From Arachidicoccus soli (lineage in GTDB: Bacteria; Bacteroidota; Bacteroidia; Chitinophagales; Chitinophagaceae): 64,000 bases of DNA. The stretch spans positions 2,728,001 through 2,792,000 of the forward strand of contig NZ_CP032489.1 of the NCBI RefSeq assembly GCF_003600625.1, given 5' to 3'. Below the pieces are notes generated by a model. It saw nothing but the letters and a program-made list of their open reading frames with translations. It did no database searches and had not been told where the DNA came from. How positions within the stretch are numbered: position 1 is the first letter of the stretch; the number at the start of each line of letters is the position of its first letter. The translations under genes and the position numbers were made by a program. This document shows positions 19,508 to 26,971 of this stretch, in pieces.

Positions 19508-20572
19508 TTACTCTTCGATCGTTTTCGGGGCACCTGGCGCATCACTTCTTAAGTAAACTTTTTGGTTAGAAGCTAACTTTTCAGTAGATGAAATGTGGTT
19601 ATATCCTTCCAACTTTTTCAGCAATACACCTTCCTTGTCTGAAACATCTTTTAATGTTTCACCATATTTAGACAGGTAAAATTCTTTCTTTCCTTTCTTA
19701 GATTTCTTTTGTAAATAAATCAATTCACCCGAAGAAATAATATCCGACTCTTTAAGGTCATTTAATTCCATCAATCTGTGATAACTTATATTCTGCTTAT
19801 CAGCCAAAGCCATTAAAGATAGACCCTTGGGGGCATAAATAACTTTTGCATCATTAATCTTAAAAACCGAAACTGGATAAGAAGGCATCGCCACCATTGT
19901 TTGTGCCACGCGCATTTTTCTTTCTTCTGAGTGCACAGGAATGGGAATATCGGAGGAATTGACAGTCGCCGTAGCATTTAAATTATTTGTAGTAATATCC
20001 TTATTTGTATCTGTATTATTCAAGGCATAATTTGCGGCCGGGGCATTCGGATTTTTTTCTTTTGCTAAAGCAAGATCGGAATAATTTTCGAGATGATATG
20101 TTTCAATAATATGTATCAGATTTTTAGGATAATCTTTCTCCGTCGCATAGCCATCTTTCTTTAGGCCATAAGCCCAGGCCGTATAATTACGCGGGTCAAG
20201 AGAGAATAAATCTGTATAATAGGGACGGTTTTTTAAAAAATTGGAATGGTCGCGATAAGAATCTGCTGCTGAAGCATATACCCGAAAACATTCATTACGC
20301 GCATCATCATCATGATAAACTTTCCCGCCAGTCCATTCCGTTTTACATTTAATCCCAAAATGATTATTCGATTCCCTTGCTAAAATGCTTTGGCCGCAAC
20401 CAGATTCCAATATGCCCTGCGCCAGCGTAATGGATGCCGGAACACCTGTGCGTATCATCTCTTCCATGGCAATATCTTTATATTGACTGATATAGGCAAT
20501 TACTTTATCGGCTTGTGCAAATAATGATGAACAAAGCATTACAGAGAAAGACAGCAAAAGGAATTTGCGCAT
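19508..20572 (-). CDS. Glucosaminidase with LysM domains
   Basis: 354 residues. There is a signal peptide (LLLSFSVMLCSSLFAQ), then a Bax/FlgJ-type N-acetylglucosaminidase domain with the catalytic glutamate in AQGILESGCGQSILA and FGIKC, then a variable linker. Two LysM-like modules are visible at the C-terminus (PKGLSLMALADKQNISYHRL and KYGETLKDVSDKEGV). It cuts peptidoglycan glycan strands in the periplasm. Its start overlaps the methyltransferase stop codon by one base. Confidence 0.88.
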   Translation of the reverse strand: MRKFLLLSFSVMLCSSLFAQADKVIAYISQYKDIAMEEMIRTGVPASITLAQGILESGCGQSILARESNNHFGIKCKTEWTGGKVYHDDDARNECFRVYASAADSYRDHSNFLKNRPYYTDLFSLDPRNYTAWAYGLKKDGYATEKDYPKNLIHIIETYHLENYSDLALAKEKNPNAPAANYALNNTDTNKDITTNNLNATATVNSSDIPIPVHSEERKMRVAQTMVAMPSYPVSVFKINDAKVIYAPKGLSLMALADKQNISYHRLMELNDLKESDIISSGELIYLQKKSKKGKKEFYLSKYGETLKDVSDKEGVLLKKLEGYNHISSTEKLASNQKVYLRSDAPGAPKTIEE

Positions 20573-21222
20573 TATTTTTTCTTTTTGATTAACAACAATC
20601 CGTCTCTTACGGTAAGTAAAACCTGTTCACATCGATGATCCTCGGCTACGTGTTTATTAAAAGCATCAATAGCTAAAGCATTCTTTCCTTTTATTTTTTC
20701 TTCCAAAACCTGTCCGTGAAAGAGTACGTTATCTGCTAAAATTATTCCATTGTCATTTAATTGATTGATCACCAATTCGTAATAGTGAATATAATTATCC
20801 TTGTCAGCATCTATAAAAACCAAGTCCCATTTATAATTCAGCTTTGGCAATATTTCCAGCGCATTGCCATTATGCAAATATATTTTATTTTTATAAATAC
20901 TACTATCAAAATTCTTTTGAGAAAGAATCGCATCTTCTTCTCTCAATTCTATCGTATGCAATTCGCCATCGTTTCGCAACCCTTCTGCTAAGCAAAGTGC
21001 GCTATATCCTGTAAAAGTACCAATTTCTAAAATATATTTCGGCTGTATCATTTTACTAAAAAAAGATAAAACTCTCCCTTGCACATGGCCGCTCAACATA
21101 TGTGGCTGTGCGTGTGTAGCGTAGGTTTCATCGTTAATGCGTTGCAGTAAAGCTTCTTCAGGGGAAGTATAAGCAGCGGCATAATTTTCTGCCAATTCAT
21201 TTATCAAATCCATGTCATTCAA
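20572..21222 (-). CDS. Class I SAM-dependent O-methyltransferase
   Basis: 216 residues of the O-methyltransferase family 3 (catechol type). The SAM-binding motif I is EIGTFTGYSALCLAEGL, followed by LVFIDADKDNY, where the Asp residues bind SAM and metal, and LADNVLFHGQV. It is translationally coupled to the downstream glucosaminidase (TAATG). Substrate unknown. An internal ATG at 21213 is an equally good start. Confidence 0.9.
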   Translation of the reverse strand: MNDMDLINELAENYAAAYTSPEEALLQRINDETYATHAQPHMLSGHVQGRVLSFFSKMIQPKYILEIGTFTGYSALCLAEGLRNDGELHTIELREEDAILSQKNFDSSIYKNKIYLHNGNALEILPKLNYKWDLVFIDADKDNYIHYYELVINQLNDNGIILADNVLFHGQVLEEKIKGKNALAIDAFNKHVAEDHRCEQVLLTVRDGLLLIKKKK

Positions 21223-21300
21223 TTTTCGGTTATTTATAATTAAATACCTGTTGGGTTCAGGCTATCTATTTTTCCCCATTATTCCTTTTGCGAACCTATT

Positions 21301-21849
21301 TCATTGCTCTATCTTAATATTATATTTTGTCAGCAGCCCGGCAAGGTTCGAGTTCGAGAATTTTGCCTTTGCCACTTTATTGTTGCTCGGATCGATAGCG
21401 AAATTAATGGCAGTTCTTAAGTCTGCATTCTCTAAAATTGTTTTATCAAACAAAGCATCCAACAAATCACTGTTATCGAAATCAACCCCTTTTAAATCGG
21501 CTTGCGTAAAATCTACGCCCTTTAAGGAACAATTGACAAACTTTAATTCCCTTAGTTTCATTTTATAAAAAGATGAATGATTCAATAGGCAATTATCAAA
21601 ACTAAAAGACACAAAAGGATTAGCTGTTTCAAACTTAATACCATTCATCTTAGATCCTTTAAAATCAATATCTGAGAATAAAGTATTTACCACTTTTAAC
21701 ATATGTAAATTACAATCAATAAAACGGCAATTTTCGAACCTAAAGTTTGAAAAGTGCTCCTCTGAAAAATTACAATTTATAAACGCACAACGCACATATT
21801 CGTCTTGCCTTAGTTGGTTTTCTCTCTCAAATATTATCTCTTCAGTCAT
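21301..21849 (-). CDS. Pentapeptide-repeat protein
   Basis: 182 residues of A(D/N)LxX-type five-residue repeats, for example KGVDFTQADLKGVDFDNSDL and ENADLRTA, predicted to form a right-handed quadrilateral beta-helix. Some members mimic DNA and protect gyrase (Qnr-like), but that cannot be inferred here. Confidence 0.85.
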   Translation of the reverse strand: MTEEIIFERENQLRQDEYVRCAFINCNFSEEHFSNFRFENCRFIDCNLHMLKVVNTLFSDIDFKGSKMNGIKFETANPFVSFSFDNCLLNHSSFYKMKLRELKFVNCSLKGVDFTQADLKGVDFDNSDLLDALFDKTILENADLRTAINFAIDPSNNKVAKAKFSNSNLAGLLTKYNIKIEQ

Positions 21850-22322
21850 GGATATTTCTTTTACAAAGCAAGTAGACTTAGTCTCTCCTTATAAATAGCA
21901 ACTTTCAAAAGTTCAAAATATCAGCACCTTTGGCCAATTTGCTACTTATCAAAAACAATTAAATAAATATGCTGATTAAGCTTTTTATTGCCACAAATTT
22001 ACCCTATATAATCCGATTATCATTTTCTTTCAAGTGAAGATTAAAGTAATTTTCAGTGGTAATAAGAATCTATATCTCTCAAAATAAGCGAGTCGACTTA
22101 TTGGGTTAAGTCCAGTTACTTCTAAAGAAATTCTTGATATATATACGAATATAGAAGTTGCTAAAATTAGAGGGATGGCAAATCCAATTCGTTATTTTGA
22201 AAAAATACCCTCCACCAATAACTAGAATAGCTAGAAAATTGAAAGTTTAGTTTTTTTCCAATCCGCAACTATCGCCAATACTCGGCTCGTTACCTCCAAT
22301 TGCCTCAAAAAAATGCATTATC
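21850..22322. other. Gene-free stretch with a decayed coding remnant
   Basis: No intact gene is seen. On the plus strand a broken frame around 22110-22224 can be read as PVTSKEILDIYTNIEVAK, then a stop after PSTNN. It has no start and looks like a degraded fragment that I cannot assign. The rest is AT-rich. Confidence 0.4.
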
Positions 22323-22355
22323 TAAAATAATTCACTTTTTTAGTGAATTATTTTA
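22323..22355. promoter_or_regulatory. Perfect 14-bp inverted repeat, candidate higBA operator
   Basis: TAAAATAATTCACT and its exact complement are separated by five T residues. The palindrome lies just upstream of the TAnnTTTG promoter of the toxin gene. This is where an antitoxin of the HigA type would bind for autoregulation. Confidence 0.6.
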
Positions 22356-22365
22356 TATTATTTTA

Positions 22366-22373
22366 TAACTTTG
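22366..22373 (+). promoter_or_regulatory. Promoter -7 element of higBA
   Basis: TAACTTTG matches TAnnTTTG and lies 24 bp before the toxin ATG at 22398, downstream of the inverted repeat. Confidence 0.55.
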
Positions 22374-22397
22374 CAATATGAAATCAGGTTGATGTCT

Positions 22398-22497
22398 ATG
22401 AAAATAATTTTTACAAAAGAGTATTAAAAACAATTATATGAAGACGGAAAATCTTCATATAAAAAACATAGGTTTCAAAAAGATATAGTTAAAAGAT
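22398..22497 (+). pseudogene. higB: RelE/HigB-type toxin, 5' fragment
   Basis: The frame from ATG 22398 reads MKIIFTKEY, then a TAA stop at codon 10 (22425-22427), then KQLYEDGKSSYKKHRFQK. This is the N-terminus of a RelE/HigB-like mRNA interferase, where Leu is expected at the stop position, so TTA to TAA is a likely single-base nonsense change. The gene is then cut by the IS200/IS605 element and resumes at 24278. The toxin is inactive on both counts. Confidence 0.75.
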
Positions 22498-22700
22498 GTG
22501 AACTACCCATTCACGCAAAGCGATGAGTGGGCTTCTCAACCCATACGCACAGCCTAATGGCTCACGTTAACGGTTGAAGGCTTTATCCGAAGCCCGAATG
22601 TTTTAATATTCAAAGCGGCATTTTCATCTCTTTCGTGATGAGTGCCGCATGATTGACAAGTCCAAGACCTGTCCTTCAAACTTAGTTCTTTGAAAATATG
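22478..22700 (-). ncRNA. Candidate TnpB guide RNA (omega/reRNA), approximate span
   Basis: TnpB proteins use an RNA transcribed from the 3' part of tnpB through the transposon end, with the guide taken from DNA next to that end. By that rule the RNA would run on the minus strand from within tnpB past 22498. Its guide would begin ATCTTTTAACTATATC, which is part of the broken toxin gene. The 5' limit is a guess. Position follows from family knowledge, not from a visible RNA signature. Confidence 0.35.
22506..22531. repeat. IS200/IS605 subterminal hairpin (tnpB-side end)
   Basis: CCCATTCACGC, loop AAA, then GCG, a bulged A and TGAGTGGG form a stem with one T-G wobble. Such imperfect hairpins are what TnpA recognises on single-stranded ends. 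The right-hand copy has the same architecture, including the bulged A. Confidence 0.75.
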
Positions 22701-23687
22701 TCCGCAATGTGAACACAATTTGGACGATGGTTGAAACCTGCCGATGTACAGGATATTCTTTCCGTACCATTCGGCTTTGTATTCCAGCATCGTTTTGAAT
22801 TTGTGCCATCCTACTTCACCAATAGCAAGGGCAATTTTTTCGTTTTGCATCATGCCTTTGATGTTTAAATCTTCAAGGCAAATGCTGTTGTAAGAACGAA
22901 TGATGTGCGTACTTGCTTTGTGTAAGTAGTCCTCACGTTGGTTTTTGATGTGCTCGTGAAGTTTAGCAACTACCAGTTTTTGTTTCAGGAAGTTTTTGCT
23001 TTGCTCCTTCGCACCCCTTTTAAATCTACGGCTCAACTTTCTTTGTTCTACCCGAAGCCTTCTAAGATTATTTCTTAGATGCTTTGGATTGTCAAAGGTT
23101 GTTCCGTCTGAAAGGGTAGCAAAAGTTTTCACGCCCATATCTATTCCAACGGTTGTTTTCTGCATTACAGGTTTTTTCTTCGGCAACTGCTTTTGGTTCT
23201 CAACCAGTATGCTTACGAAGTATTTGCCTGTTGAAGTCCTGGAAACGGTTACTGTTTTAATCTCGCCTTTAAATTGGCGATGAAAAATACAGGTTACATT
23301 TTTCAGCTTCGGGAGGAAGATGATACTGTTCTCAAAGTCTGTTTTCACACCTTGCGGAAACTGTATGGATTGTTTGCGATGCTTTGATTTAAACTTAGGG
23401 AAGCCGCCACCTTTAAAGAATTGGGTGTAGGCATTGTCTAAGTTTCTCAAACTCATTTGAAGCGTTTGTGAAGGGCACTCCTGCAACCATGTTGCTTCGG
23501 TGTCTTTCAGTTCCTTCATCTGGTTCGCAAGGTCTATACAGGTTAAATGCTTACGTGCGGTAGTCCATGCTTGCATTTTTGTTTCCAGTCCAAGATTGAA
23601 AACAAAACGACAGCTACCAAAGAACTTAGCCAGTTGTTGCTTTTGTTCTTCGGTAGGCAGGAGGCAATATTTGTAGGCTTTGAGCAT
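22554..23687 (-). CDS. tnpB: TnpB RNA-guided endonuclease of the IS200/IS605 element
   Basis: The 377-residue protein has an N-terminal OrfB helix-turn-helix domain (MLKAYKYCLLPTEEQKQQLA). The RuvC-like nuclease residues are all present: Asp in VGIDMGVKTFATL, Glu in ICLEDLNIKGM and Asp in HERDENAALNI. A zinc ribbon (CSHCGH and CQSCG) also remains. TnpB cuts DNA guided by the element-derived RNA and helps retain the element after excision. It appears full length and intact. Confidence 0.92.
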   Translation of the reverse strand: MLKAYKYCLLPTEEQKQQLAKFFGSCRFVFNLGLETKMQAWTTARKHLTCIDLANQMKELKDTEATWLQECPSQTLQMSLRNLDNAYTQFFKGGGFPKFKSKHRKQSIQFPQGVKTDFENSIIFLPKLKNVTCIFHRQFKGEIKTVTVSRTSTGKYFVSILVENQKQLPKKKPVMQKTTVGIDMGVKTFATLSDGTTFDNPKHLRNNLRRLRVEQRKLSRRFKRGAKEQSKNFLKQKLVVAKLHEHIKNQREDYLHKASTHIIRSYNSICLEDLNIKGMMQNEKIALAIGEVGWHKFKTMLEYKAEWYGKNILYIGRFQPSSKLCSHCGHIFKELSLKDRSWTCQSCGTHHERDENAALNIKTFGLRIKPSTVNVSH

Positions 23688-23783
23688 TGATGTAAAGGTA
23701 ATTATTTTTCTTACAAAACCCGCTACGTTTTTGTAAACCCTTCCCTATTCAGGTAAAAAGGGATTTACAAAAACTACGCTACT

Positions 23784-24194
23784 ATGTCTCAAAAATCTAA
23801 CTACCAGTCCACCAATCGTTCAAAGCACTACTTAAAATGCCATCTCATTTTTGTTTGTAAGTACCGTAAGGCAATGCTTGTCGGTCAGCTTAATGATGAT
23901 GTTAAGCGTATCTTTCTCTCTATCGCTGAAAATTCAGATTTTGAAATTGAAGTGATGGAGACAGATACAGACCATGTACATTTCCTTATTCGCTACATTC
24001 CTCGCCTGTCTATTGTGCAAATTGTTCGCAGGTTAAAGCAGGAAAGCACTCGTCAGTTGTGGTTGCTGCATGGCAAAATACTCCGTAAGCAATATTGGTA
24101 TCAGAAATTACTTTGGTCGGATGGCTATTTCGTTTGTTCCATTGGTGAAGCATCACCTGAAACAGTCAGGCAATACATCCTTTCACAAGGTTAA
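23784..24194 (+). CDS. tnpA: IS200/IS605 Y1 transposase TnpA
   Basis: A 136-residue HUH single-strand transposase. The HUH motif is HVH in TDHVHFLIRYI, and the catalytic tyrosine lies in VRQYILSQG near the C-terminus. It cuts and joins single-stranded ends during transposition. It is divergent from tnpB, with 96 bp between the start codons. It appears intact. Confidence 0.93.
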   Translation: MSQKSNYQSTNRSKHYLKCHLIFVCKYRKAMLVGQLNDDVKRIFLSIAENSDFEIEVMETDTDHVHFLIRYIPRLSIVQIVRRLKQESTRQLWLLHGKILRKQYWYQKLLWSDGYFVCSIGEASPETVRQYILSQG

Positions 24195-24238
24195 TCATTT
24201 TCAATCATTATGTAAGTGTAACGGAGTGTCGCTTACAT

Positions 24239-24263
24239 CCCATCCACGTAAACGATGGACGGG
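24239..24263. repeat. IS200/IS605 subterminal hairpin (tnpA-side end)
   Basis: CCCATCCACG, loop TAAA, then CG, a bulged A and TGGACGGG pair with a single A-C mismatch. It mirrors the hairpin at the other end of the element. Confidence 0.75.
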
Positions 24264-24277
24264 TTTTACGCTCCATC

Positions 24278-24500
24278 ATATAAAACAACAATTGATAAAT
24301 TAAGAGTTGCTAATAAAATTGAAGATTTGTATCCATTAAAAAGTTTGAATTATGAAAAATTAAGTGGCGATAAAAAAGGTTTGGAATCTGTTCGTGTTAA
24401 TGATAAATATAGAATTGAATTTATTTCATCACTAGAAGGAGAAGAACCTAATACTATTACAATTTGTGAAATAGTCGAATTAAGTAATCATTATTCTTAA
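24278..24500 (+). pseudogene. higB: RelE/HigB-type toxin, 3' fragment
   Basis: From the IS junction the frame continues as YKTTIDKLRVANKIEDLY, then LNYEKLSGDKKGLESVRVN, KYRIEF and ELSNHY, the conserved core and tail of RelE/HigB-like toxins. An in-frame ATG inside the IS end (24255) could start an 81-residue chimeric ORF lacking the toxin N-terminus. Activity is unlikely. Confidence 0.78.
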
Positions 24501-24513
24501 AACATTAAACATT

Positions 24514-25221
24514 ATGGCAACAAATACAATCATACCATTTGAAGCAACACATCCAGGAACACTTATTAAAGACGAATTAGAAGTTAGGGATCACATTACC
24601 CAAAAAGACTTAGCTATGCTATTAGGCGTAAAGCCTTCATTTTTAAATGAAATAATTAAAGGGAAAAGACCTATTACAGCAGACATTGCAATTTTGCTTG
24701 AAAAAGCACTTGATATCTCAGCGGATTATTGGATGAGATTTCAATCACAATATGAGATTGATTTAGCTAAAATAAAGAAGAAAAATATAAACAAAATTAA
24801 GCTAATTGAAATTTGGAGTATTATTACTAAGTATATTCCTGTAAAATATTTTAGTAAAAAAGGATATCTATCTGAGGATATTTCATCAAACATCTCTATA
24901 ATACAAGAAATATATTCTGTACAATCTATTGATGGCTTTGTAAAGAAATTTGCAGAAAAGAAATTTGCTTTTTTTAAGAAAAGTGAGAAGTTACAAATTG
25001 ATGAAAAAAATATGATTGCTTGGACATCTCTTGTAGAATATGAGGCAGACAAAAAAGAAACAAATACTTTTCATTTTGAAAATTTACCTCATTTAAATAG
25101 AGAATTACAAGAAATATTTTTCAAAAACAATAATGTTATGGATTTAGTTGAGAAAAAACTTTCTCAATATGGCATAAAATTTTTGTTAATTGATAAATTA
25201 GAAAAAACTCCAATTGTATAA
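24514..25221 (+). pseudogene. higA: HigA-type antitoxin, 5' part (interrupted by the Mu-like prophage)
   Basis: The 235 codons start with the HigA form PFEATHPGTLIKDELEVR, followed by an XRE helix-turn-helix (QKDLAMLLGVKPSFLNEIIK). The reading frame then enters prophage DNA and stops after KLEKTPIV. The missing C-terminal ImmA/IrrE-like domain continues at 63647 beyond the prophage. The DNA-binding half may still be made and could still repress the locus. Confidence 0.85.
25212..25216. repeat. Target-site duplication AATTG, left copy
   Basis: AATTG at 25212-25216 recurs at 63647-63651. Host sequence reads ...CTCCAATTG here and AATTGATGG there. Joining them restores codons for TPIDGYSFW in the antitoxin gene. 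A 5-bp duplication is the norm for Mu-type transposition. Confidence 0.85.
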
Positions 25222-25225
25222 ACGC

Positions 25226-25269
25226 AAAAACCAAACGTACAACTTTTAAAAACCAAACGTACAACTTTT
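25226..25269. repeat. Two adjacent 22-bp end repeats (Mu R1/R2-like transposase sites)
   Basis: AAAAACCAAACGTACAACTTTT occurs twice back to back (25226-25247, 25248-25269), 9 bp inside the prophage edge. An inverted relative, AAAACATAACGTACAATAAT, lies 9 bp from the other edge (63618-63637). Adjacent 22-bp sites at the late end are the layout of Mu R1 and R2. Confidence 0.75.
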
Positions 25270-25368
25270 AGCAAAATTATTTTCTTTAAACTATATAATC
25301 CAACTCATATAAAACAATTGGGCTTGAAGATTTTAAATGAACCACACATTCTCTTTCATATAAATGAC

Positions 25369-25548
25369 TTAAGTCATAAGTATTAGTAGCACGATCGTAA
25401 AGTATTTCATACTTTCGAGAATATCATCTAAATACATTTTATCCTCAATCATAGTCGAATTACCATTATTGAGATTAATGAAAAATGCTATTCTTGAAGG
25501 AACAGGTTTCATTGGATCGAATTCTATATTGTATATTTTCCCTTTCAT
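25369..25548 (-). CDS. Small hypothetical protein (59 aa) at the prophage late end
   Basis: An ORF from ATG 25548 reads MKGKIYNIEFDPMKPVPSRI and ends in MKYFTIVLLILMT. It is acidic in the middle (MIEDKMYLDDILES) with a hydrophobic tail. It sits just after a strong terminator and could be expressed only from its own promoter. I do not recognise it, and the evidence is its open frame and position. Confidence 0.3.
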   Translation of the reverse strand: MKGKIYNIEFDPMKPVPSRIAFFINLNNGNSTMIEDKMYLDDILESMKYFTIVLLILMT

Positions 25549-25574
25549 AATTCATAAATTTGCCCACAATATAC

Positions 25575-25611
25575 CAAAAAGCCGTTTAAACTCAATTTAA
25601 ACGGCTTTTTG
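25575..25611. terminator. Bidirectional terminator hairpin
   Basis: CAAAAAGCCGTTTAAA and its exact complement form a 16-bp stem around the loop CTCAA, with T tracts for both strands. It ends the late minus-strand operon just after the 25618 gene. Confidence 0.85.
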
Positions 25612-25617
25612 TAACTA

Positions 25618-25959
25618 TTAAGTGAACTTAGGGCGCTGTTCTTCTGCCATATCAAATATTCGCTCTTGAATAGCTTTGGCAAGGTCGCTATCCAACCACT
25701 CCCATATCTCCACATCTTTGTCATCTCCTTCAAAATTCTTTTTTTTATTTTTATACTTTGCACAAAGTTGTTTTTGATGAGTAGTTGGATTATTCTCTAC
25801 ATATGCATTATGTGGCAGCCCACTATCATAATCACTATGTAATTGAATATTCGAAATAATCATTTTATCATTTATAGCATCATATTCAAGCATAAAATCC
25901 ACACTTGTACCACCTTTTACGGCATCATATTGAAAATGACATCTTTTATCTTCTTCCAT
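25618..25959 (-). CDS. Hypothetical prophage protein (113 aa)
   Basis: I do not recognise this soluble, acidic protein (MEEDKRCHFQYDAVKGG at the N-terminus, WEWLDSDLAKAIQERIFDMA near the C-terminus). It begins 11 bp after the adenine methylase gene and is followed by a terminator, so it is the last gene of the late operon. An accessory role alongside the methylase is possible, without direct support. Confidence 0.6.
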   Translation of the reverse strand: MEEDKRCHFQYDAVKGGTSVDFMLEYDAINDKMIISNIQLHSDYDSGLPHNAYVENNPTTHQKQLCAKYKNKKKNFEGDDKDVEIWEWLDSDLAKAIQERIFDMAEEQRPKFT

Positions 25960-25970
25960 AATTTTGATTT

Positions 25971-26801
25971 TTATAAAGATACAGTTTTAAACAACATTAT
26001 ATCTGTGTAAGAACTGGAATAATTCATCTGTTGATGGGTGGTACTGGTGAATGCACCCACAAAAGGATTTACGTAATTCGTCTGCGTAGACATCCAATTG
26101 CACAACTCAACGATATGGCTTTTGTTGCTGGTAAAGTAGAAATAAGCGTGATTATTCAGCACAGTTAGCACATTTAAGTAGTCTGCAAGCTTCCAGTAGT
26201 TCCCTTTGTAACTTCCTGCTTCAGTTGATAAATACGGTGGATCAACCAAGAAGATTACATTACTTTCCTTCTTATATTTCTCAAACAGTTTCAAATAATC
26301 CATTGAGACGATTTTTAAGCCTTCTAAGTAATCGGCTGCATCATATTCTCCACTGCGTACAACGTTGTAAAACGGCTGCTTAGCAAGCGTTACATAGCTT
26401 ATTGCATAGTTCATACTAAAAAGCAAATTAGCAGAAAGAGTGATGTAATCTACTGCATAGCATTCATCATCTTGCTTTATTCTTTTCAATATCTCATCCT
26501 TTATTGGGATAGGAATGGCTTTGTCTTTTGGCAGCCCAGCAACTAAAATTCTAATGTCGGCTATCAATGCATTTGTGCCTGGAATAGCTTTTATTCTATT
26601 CCGGTAATTATCAAAATCGTTATACACTACTTTGGCATTTGGGTACAAGTCTTTAACCGTGCGGCTAAGTAAGCCACTGCCACCAAATAAATCAACATAT
26701 AGGCCGTCAGCCGGACAAGCTTGCAATTTCTCTTTGAACTGCTTTAAGAACTTTCTTTTCTGTCCCATAAATGGTAATGGCGCTTGATTGTATTTTTTCA
26801 T
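25971..26801 (-). CDS. D12-class DNA adenine N6-methyltransferase
   Basis: 276 residues of the Dam/D12 type: an N-terminal PFMGQKRKFLK, SAM motif DLFGGSGLLS (residues 38-47) and catalytic DPPY at 187-190. It methylates adenine in DNA, probably to protect phage DNA from host restriction. It follows the lysis-like genes, a typical accessory position. The recognition sequence cannot be read from the protein. Confidence 0.88.
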   Translation of the reverse strand: MKKYNQAPLPFMGQKRKFLKQFKEKLQACPADGLYVDLFGGSGLLSRTVKDLYPNAKVVYNDFDNYRNRIKAIPGTNALIADIRILVAGLPKDKAIPIPIKDEILKRIKQDDECYAVDYITLSANLLFSMNYAISYVTLAKQPFYNVVRSGEYDAADYLEGLKIVSMDYLKLFEKYKKESNVIFLVDPPYLSTEAGSYKGNYWKLADYLNVLTVLNNHAYFYFTSNKSHIVELCNWMSTQTNYVNPFVGAFTSTTHQQMNYSSSYTDIMLFKTVSL

Positions 26802-26848
26802 ATATTATATTTATTGTTTACTTTTGCTTTCTCTGACGGATATACAAA

Positions 26849-26904
26849 AAGGTGCGCAAACACCCACCAAGAGCTTGGCTCTCGGCTTGGTGTTTGCGCA
26901 CCTT
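26849..26904. terminator. Long hairpin upstream of the methylase gene
   Basis: AAGGTGCGCAAACAC and its exact complement form a 15-bp stem enclosing a smaller CCAAG/CTTGG stem. It lies between the lysis-like genes and the methylase on the minus strand. It could be a terminator, an attenuator or an RNA-stabilising structure. Confidence 0.55.
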
Positions 26905-26942
26905 AATTATTTCAGGAGGTCAGAGTCCTGCGATAAAGTCGA

Positions 26943-26958
26943 GGGCTTTTTTAAGCCC
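26943..26958. terminator. Short terminator-like hairpin after the spanin-like gene
   Basis: GGGCTT, loop TTTT, AAGCCC, 14 bp past the stop of the lipoprotein gene on the minus strand. With the longer hairpin at 26849 it forms a double transcription barrier. Confidence 0.5.
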
Positions 26959-26971
26959 CCTTAAATATGGT

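Larger units (their letters stand above)
22498..24277. mobile_element. IS200/IS605-family element (IS605 type, tnpA and tnpB divergent)
   Basis: The element carries a Y1 transposase (tnpA, +) and a TnpB nuclease (tnpB, -), with a subterminal hairpin near each end (22506-22531 and 24239-24263). There are no terminal inverted repeats and no target duplication, as expected for single-strand peel-and-paste transposition. The edges were set where the interrupted toxin frame rejoins as VKRYKTTIDKLR, so they may be off by a few bases. Confidence 0.85.

Noticed and set aside
24255-24500. Intact 81-aa toxin ORF
   Set aside because: Its first residues come from the IS end. The true toxin N-terminus lies at 22398 before the element, and it has a stop at codon 10.
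25212-25217. Prophage starting with TG, as in Mu (TGTATAAACG from 25216)
   Set aside because: The G at 25216 is needed in the host duplication AATTG and to restore the antitoxin frame. The other end does not finish in CA either, so the strict TG...CA rule was not applied.
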